Below, piece after piece: positions 6,158 through 9,109 of a stretch of DNA of 9,109 nucleotides. Source of the stretch: ANME-2 cluster archaeon (lineage in GTDB: Archaea; Halobacteriota; Methanosarcinia; Methanosarcinales; Methanogasteraceae); contig PIXW01000059.1 in the NCBI GenBank assembly GCA_003601535.1, forward strand, positions 1 to 9,109, written 5' to 3'. Numbering within the stretch: the first letter of the stretch is position 1; each line of letters begins with the position of its first letter. The notes below the pieces were generated by a model, which saw only the letters and a program-made list of their open reading frames with translations, was not told where the DNA came from and ran no database searches. Both the position numbers and the translations under genes were made by a program.

Positions 6158-7819
6158 ATGGTGTTTAAAATGCTTAAACAATCAGCTTTGTTCGAAGACG
6201 AAATAAAAAATGAGACTAATCATCTAGCCAAGTCTTACACGGGAATCTATGGTATGCACAAATATTGGTCCAAGAAACCATACAATATTTTACGAGATTT
6301 TATTTTGCAGTATACAAATAAAGGGGATGTAGTGATCGATCCTTTCTGTGGTTCTGGAATTTCAATAACAGAATCTATTTTCACAGGGAGAAAAGCGGTC
6401 GGGATAGATATAAATCCATCCGCGATTTTTATAACAAAACAGATGATTAGCAAGACGCCAGTGAACTTAATACAAAAAGAATTTAGCAGACTAGAATCGG
6501 AAATTAAGGATAAAATAAATTCTTTTTATGTTGTAAGGAGAGGGGACAAAAAATTTGTAGGGACGCATTTTATTTGGGAAAGCGACAAATTAACAGAGGT
6601 CTGGTATAAAAACAATAGAACAAAAGTTATTAAAGAGCCAACAGAAGGTGATTTGAAATTAGCATCATCTTTTTCTTATGAGAAAATATCTTATTTTTAT
6701 CCGAAAGATAATTTTTTTCATAATTCACGGATCAATACAAATCGTGAAAATCACATCTACGACTTATTCACCCCACGAAATTTAATGGCGTTATCGCTTC
6801 TTATGGATAGAATAGAAAAAATTGAAAATGTTGATATCAGGGAATTCTTCAGGTTTTGTTTCACTGCTTCGGTTGGACAAGCCAGTAAGATGGTTTTTGT
6901 TGTCAAGCGACGGGGAAAGTTTAATGGCAAATCGAGGGAAACCAAAAAGAAGGAAGTAGGTAGTTGGGTAATTGGTTACTGGTTGCCGAAAGAAAATTTT
7001 GAAATAAATGTATGGAACTGTTTTGAGAATAAGTATAAAAGAATCCTTAAAGCGAAAAAGGGATTGGAACACAAAAAATACCATATTAATGAAGCTAACG
7101 GCTTCGAGGACTTATTAGATTCGAAAAATTTACTTCTTTTGAACGCTCCTTCTCAAAAAGCATTAAAAAAGATACCAGATAATTCCGTAGATTATGTGAT
7201 AACAGATCCTCCGCATGGCAATCGACAGCCATATTTGGAGTTAAGCATGATGTGGAATAGTTGGCTTAAAAAAGATGTCGATTATGAAGATGAGATTGTA
7301 ATAAGCGAATCCAAAGATAGAGAGAAAGATATATCTAATTATCATAAGTTATTAAATGAAGTCTTTGCTGAAATCGAGAGGATATTAAAGCCAAACCATT
7401 ACTTCTCTCTGATGTTTAATAGCCTTGACGATGAAACCTGGATAAATTTGATTATGCATACAAATAAGCTTAATTTTGAGTTAGAAAAGGTTGAAACCTT
7501 GGAGTATTCTGCTAACTCGGTTGTGCAAGATACTCGCGGAGCCGGATTAAAAACCGATTTCATATTAACATTCAGGAAAAACCCAGATCGGATTATCGAG
7601 AACATTGAACTGATCTCTGTAAAAAAGAACAAAGATTACTTTGTCAAACTAATAGAAAATTATTTAGAAAATGACCGGGAAAAAGGTTTGGAAACATACC
7701 AAATTTTGAATTTGCTAATTCCCGACTTGCTGCAACAAGGTAAATTTTTTAAACTGTCAGAAATTTTAACTACACTGAAAACACATTTTAAAAGACAAGA
7801 AAATAAGTGGATAAATTGA
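6158..7819 (+). CDS. DNA (N4-cytosine or N6-adenine) methyltransferase of a restriction-modification system
   Basis: The 553-residue protein transfers a methyl group from S-adenosylmethionine to an exocyclic amino group in DNA. HKYWSKKP (34-41) is motif X-like. VVIDPFCGSG (58-67) is the SAM-binding motif I, and GIDINP (82-87) lies in the motif II region. Motif IV, VITDPPHGNRQPYLELSMMWNSWL (347-370), comes about 290 residues later, giving the order X-I-(long variable region)-IV. The long middle (about 100-340) is the likely target-recognition region. The catalytic motif is DPPH instead of the usual DPPY/F/W. GAGLKTDFILTF (461-472) is a late core strand, followed by an 80-residue helical tail. 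The start may be ATG 6158 or ATG 6170 (MLKQSALFEDE); no Shine-Dalgarno sequence decides. The gene is strikingly AT-rich relative to its upstream neighbours, indicating horizontal transfer. The endonuclease gene follows 8 bp after the stop. The target sequence cannot be predicted. Confidence 0.88.
   Translation: MVFKMLKQSALFEDEIKNETNHLAKSYTGIYGMHKYWSKKPYNILRDFILQYTNKGDVVIDPFCGSGISITESIFTGRKAVGIDINPSAIFITKQMISKTPVNLIQKEFSRLESEIKDKINSFYVVRRGDKKFVGTHFIWESDKLTEVWYKNNRTKVIKEPTEGDLKLASSFSYEKISYFYPKDNFFHNSRINTNRENHIYDLFTPRNLMALSLLMDRIEKIENVDIREFFRFCFTASVGQASKMVFVVKRRGKFNGKSRETKKKEVGSWVIGYWLPKENFEINVWNCFENKYKRILKAKKGLEHKKYHINEANGFEDLLDSKNLLLLNAPSQKALKKIPDNSVDYVITDPPHGNRQPYLELSMMWNSWLKKDVDYEDEIVISESKDREKDISNYHKLLNEVFAEIERILKPNHYFSLMFNSLDDETWINLIMHTNKLNFELEKVETLEYSANSVVQDTRGAGLKTDFILTFRKNPDRIIENIELISVKKNKDYFVKLIENYLENDREKGLETYQILNLLIPDLLQQGKFFKLSEILTTLKTHFKRQENKWIN
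6162..6180 (+). repeat. Inverted repeat over the methyltransferase start, possible operator
   Basis: TGTTTAA, five bases (AATGC), then TTAAACA forms a perfect 7-bp inverted repeat. It sits just after the first ATG (6158) and spans the second (6170). It could be a protein-binding operator or a hairpin hiding the start region in mRNA, but its AT-rich content makes chance a real alternative. Confidence 0.3.
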
Positions 7820-7824
7820 GGGGG
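7818..7824 (+). promoter_or_regulatory. Shine-Dalgarno site of the endonuclease gene
   Basis: GAGGGGG overlaps the methyltransferase stop codon and lies just before ATG 7828, with 6 nt between its GAGG core and the ATG. It supports ATG 7828 over the in-frame GTG at 7807, which lies upstream of the site. Confidence 0.6.
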
Positions 7825-7827
7825 TAC

Positions 7828-8934
7828 ATGGATTTGGAACAAGAATTTAGAAAATTAAAAAGATATTATCAAGAAAACGCTTTTGAAAAAATATTCGGTC
7901 ATGAATTTGGGATATATTTTCTCAAGATGCGTTCGATATCAAGAAGCAATATTCTGAGGGAGTTAGCAAAGAGGTTAAAATTCGATGTTTCTGGAGTTTC
8001 TGGAAAGGATGATCTATTTGAATTCATGTTTTGCAAGAATATCGCGAATGAACAGATAGATGATTTTATCAAACAAGTCTATGACGTGGAAAGAACAGAG
8101 CGAATTAAAAACGAAGATTATTTATATTCACAGCTATACAAACTGAAAGTTTTTGATTGGGGTGGTTTCTATCAAAATGCCGTTGAGCAAAACATAGTCA
8201 ACAATTATATCAAGAAAATTCAAAATTATGAGGAACTTTACAATAGTATCGAAAATGACATAAATCCAAGATTACGAGGTTATATATTATGTTCGTGGTA
8301 TAATCATTGGACCTCCATATTGATAGAGGACATGTTTAAGGATCACCCCCGTCTGTTGCCTGCAGTAGGTCTAATTAAGAAGATAGACTTTTTTTGGAAA
8401 GATTTTCCTTTCGACTTAAAGGTTACCTATTTCCCTGATGGATATATGCAATTAAAAAGAAAAGAATTGAATTTAAGACCAGAATTAACAGAATTGAAAA
8501 AGTTTGCAAGACAACAAAATATACCTTATGATAAAAATGCAAACAATAAGGATATTTTTTCTGAACTTCTAACAAGAATTTCGGAGGACACTTCAAAAGA
8601 GGCAAAGGATTTTATCGAAAGATTCCATAGAATAAGAGAAGAAATAATCCTGGATACCATAGAAAATCCAGAAGAACTGATTAAATGGTTCTATGAAAAA
8701 CAGGGAATTAGAAGATTTGACGCTGCTAATCGATTTTTTCTGGTTCTAATTGATTTGAAGAATTTAGAAGATAGCTGGAAACTCAAAAGAAATAAAAAAT
8801 TATTGTATGAAAATATAAATGAATTCTTGGATAATAACAAAGATATGGATTTTGAGAAGCTGAAAATGTCTTTTAATTGGCAAGATAAAATATACACAAC
8901 TTATGCAGCTATTTTATTTATAATAAAGGAGTAA
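7828..8934 (+). CDS. Predicted PD-(D/E)XK restriction endonuclease
   Basis: The 368-residue product, partner of the methyltransferase, is predicted to cut unmethylated target DNA. The nuclease core lies at about 155-205: a helix with acidic E167 (SWYNHWTSILIEDMF), then KKIDFFW (184-190) with D187, then FPFDLKVTYFP (193-203) with D196 and K198, giving the D-x(8)-D-x-K pattern of PD-(D/E)XK nucleases. The acidic/lysine pair with the strand-forming IDFFW and DLKVT is what I rely on; specificity is unknown. Two segments resemble SAP-type DNA-binding helices: ILRELAKRLKFDVSGVSGKD (42-61) and LKKFARQQNIPYDKNANNKD (223-242). A C-terminal block, FLVLIDLKNLEDSWKLKRN (304-322), has the look of a conserved family element. 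Start at ATG 7828 is chosen from the Shine-Dalgarno site; a GTG at 7807 would add 7 residues overlapping the methyltransferase end. It is as AT-rich as its partner. Confidence 0.72.
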   Translation: MDLEQEFRKLKRYYQENAFEKIFGHEFGIYFLKMRSISRSNILRELAKRLKFDVSGVSGKDDLFEFMFCKNIANEQIDDFIKQVYDVERTERIKNEDYLYSQLYKLKVFDWGGFYQNAVEQNIVNNYIKKIQNYEELYNSIENDINPRLRGYILCSWYNHWTSILIEDMFKDHPRLLPAVGLIKKIDFFWKDFPFDLKVTYFPDGYMQLKRKELNLRPELTELKKFARQQNIPYDKNANNKDIFSELLTRISEDTSKEAKDFIERFHRIREEIILDTIENPEELIKWFYEKQGIRRFDAANRFFLVLIDLKNLEDSWKLKRNKKLLYENINEFLDNNKDMDFEKLKMSFNWQDKIYTTYAAILFIIKE

Positions 8935-8948
8935 ATTATTCTGGATCC

Positions 8949-8960
8949 GGACCGGTAAAT
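8949..8960 (+). repeat. Right copy of 12-bp direct repeat flanking the restriction-modification module
   Basis: GGACCGGTAAAT begins 14 bp after the endonuclease stop and differs from the left copy at 6144-6155 only at the seventh base (G for A). Host-like composition returns shortly after it. Confidence 0.5.
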
Positions 8961-8964
8961 TCGC

Positions 8965-8976
8965 AAAAATAATTTT
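8965..8976 (+). promoter_or_regulatory. Possible TATA box of egsA
   Basis: AAAAATAATTTT is centred about 29 bp before the egsA ATG, and there is no Shine-Dalgarno sequence between them (the stretch is C-rich). This suggests a leaderless egsA message. It lies just outside the right repeat, so the inserted module would not have separated egsA from its promoter. Confidence 0.45.
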
Positions 8977-8999
8977 CTAAATCCCCACACCACCTCCCC

Positions 9000-9109
9000 A
9001 TGACCCCAAAATCACAGAAATGGATGCAACTCCCGCGCAGCATCGCGATCGGGCACGGCACGATCGCCGACACCGCCCGTATATGCGCCGAACTCAAACT
9101 CGATCGCCG
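9000..9109 (+). CDS. egsA: sn-Glycerol-1-phosphate dehydrogenase, N-terminus only
   Basis: The 36 complete codons visible before the right edge encode MTPKSQKWMQLPRSIAIGHG and continue TIADTARICAELKLDR. KWMQLPRxIxIGHGxI closely matches, from memory, the N-terminus of archaeal NAD(P)-dependent glycerol-1-phosphate dehydrogenase. This enzyme reduces dihydroxyacetone phosphate to sn-glycerol-1-phosphate, the backbone of archaeal ether lipids. The GHG turn begins the nucleotide-binding domain. The remaining roughly 310 residues, including the metal-binding histidines, lie outside the window. G+C content and CGATCG-rich sequence match the left part of the window, so this is host backbone. The assignment depends on a short stretch, but the match to the family start is distinctive. 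Confidence 0.75.
   Translation, partial: MTPKSQKWMQLPRSIAIGHGTIADTARICAELKLDR

Noticed and set aside
8943..8956. Three overlapping 6-bp palindromes (GGATCC, TCCGGA, ACCGGT) after the endonuclease gene
   Set aside because: Visually striking, but in a short GC-rich patch this is easily chance, and nothing links it to the enzyme's target; the direct repeat here is better supported.
8931..8961. Short direct repeat GTAAATT at 8931-8937 and 8955-8961
   Set aside because: Only 7 bp of AT-rich sequence, overlapping a stop codon; not distinguishable from chance.

Overview
The window looks like a chromosomal segment of a euryarchaeon from the methanogen/ANME side of the tree (Methanosarcinales or Syntropharchaeales/ANME-1-like; inferred, not proven). 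It holds the start of an sn-glycerol-1-phosphate dehydrogenase gene (the archaeal lipid marker), an archaea-type HTH regulator, a CooC-type nickel-insertion ATPase of CO dehydrogenase, a MoeA with an archaeal-style C-terminal extension, and a DnaK of the insert-less Gram-positive/archaeal type. Several promoters are archaeal TATA boxes 25-30 bp upstream of the start codon with no Shine-Dalgarno sequence, which suggests leaderless mRNAs.

Layout. Bases 1-2196 are on the minus strand: moeA (679-2196), then, 62 bp downstream with its own TATA box, an HTH regulator cut by the left window edge (2-616). A divergent intergenic region (2197-2345) separates these from a plus-strand run: cooC (2346-3119), dnaK (3161-4999) and a TIM-barrel sugar-phosphate isomerase/epimerase-like gene (5003-5782). 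The short gaps of 41 and 3 bp suggest an operon. Bases 5783-6157 hold no intact large gene. They carry a possible 24-codon ORF and what look like remnants of a VapBC-type toxin-antitoxin pair: an antitoxin-like ORF interrupted by an in-frame TGA (5862-6047), and a PIN-like toxin start that breaks off after about 16 recognisable residues (6053-6157).

Bases 6158-8934 are clearly different: AT-rich (about one third G+C in lines I sampled, against more than half in the flanks), with AAA/ATA/TTA-heavy codons. They encode a two-gene restriction-modification system, an N4/N6 DNA methyltransferase followed by a predicted PD-(D/E)XK endonuclease. A 12-bp near-perfect direct repeat (GGACCGATAAAT / GGACCGGTAAAT) brackets the module, 2 bp before the methyltransferase ATG and 14 bp after the endonuclease stop, suggesting the footprint of an insertion into the toxin-antitoxin remnant. 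Host-like sequence resumes with egsA (9000 to the right edge).

Most noteworthy: the horizontally acquired restriction-modification cassette with its boundary repeats, its non-canonical DPPH catalytic motif, and an endonuclease whose nuclease core is flanked by two SAP-like segments; and a moeA whose C-terminal periplasmic-binding-protein-like domain seems to have lost its middle. I see no CRISPR array, tRNA, rRNA or insertion sequence.
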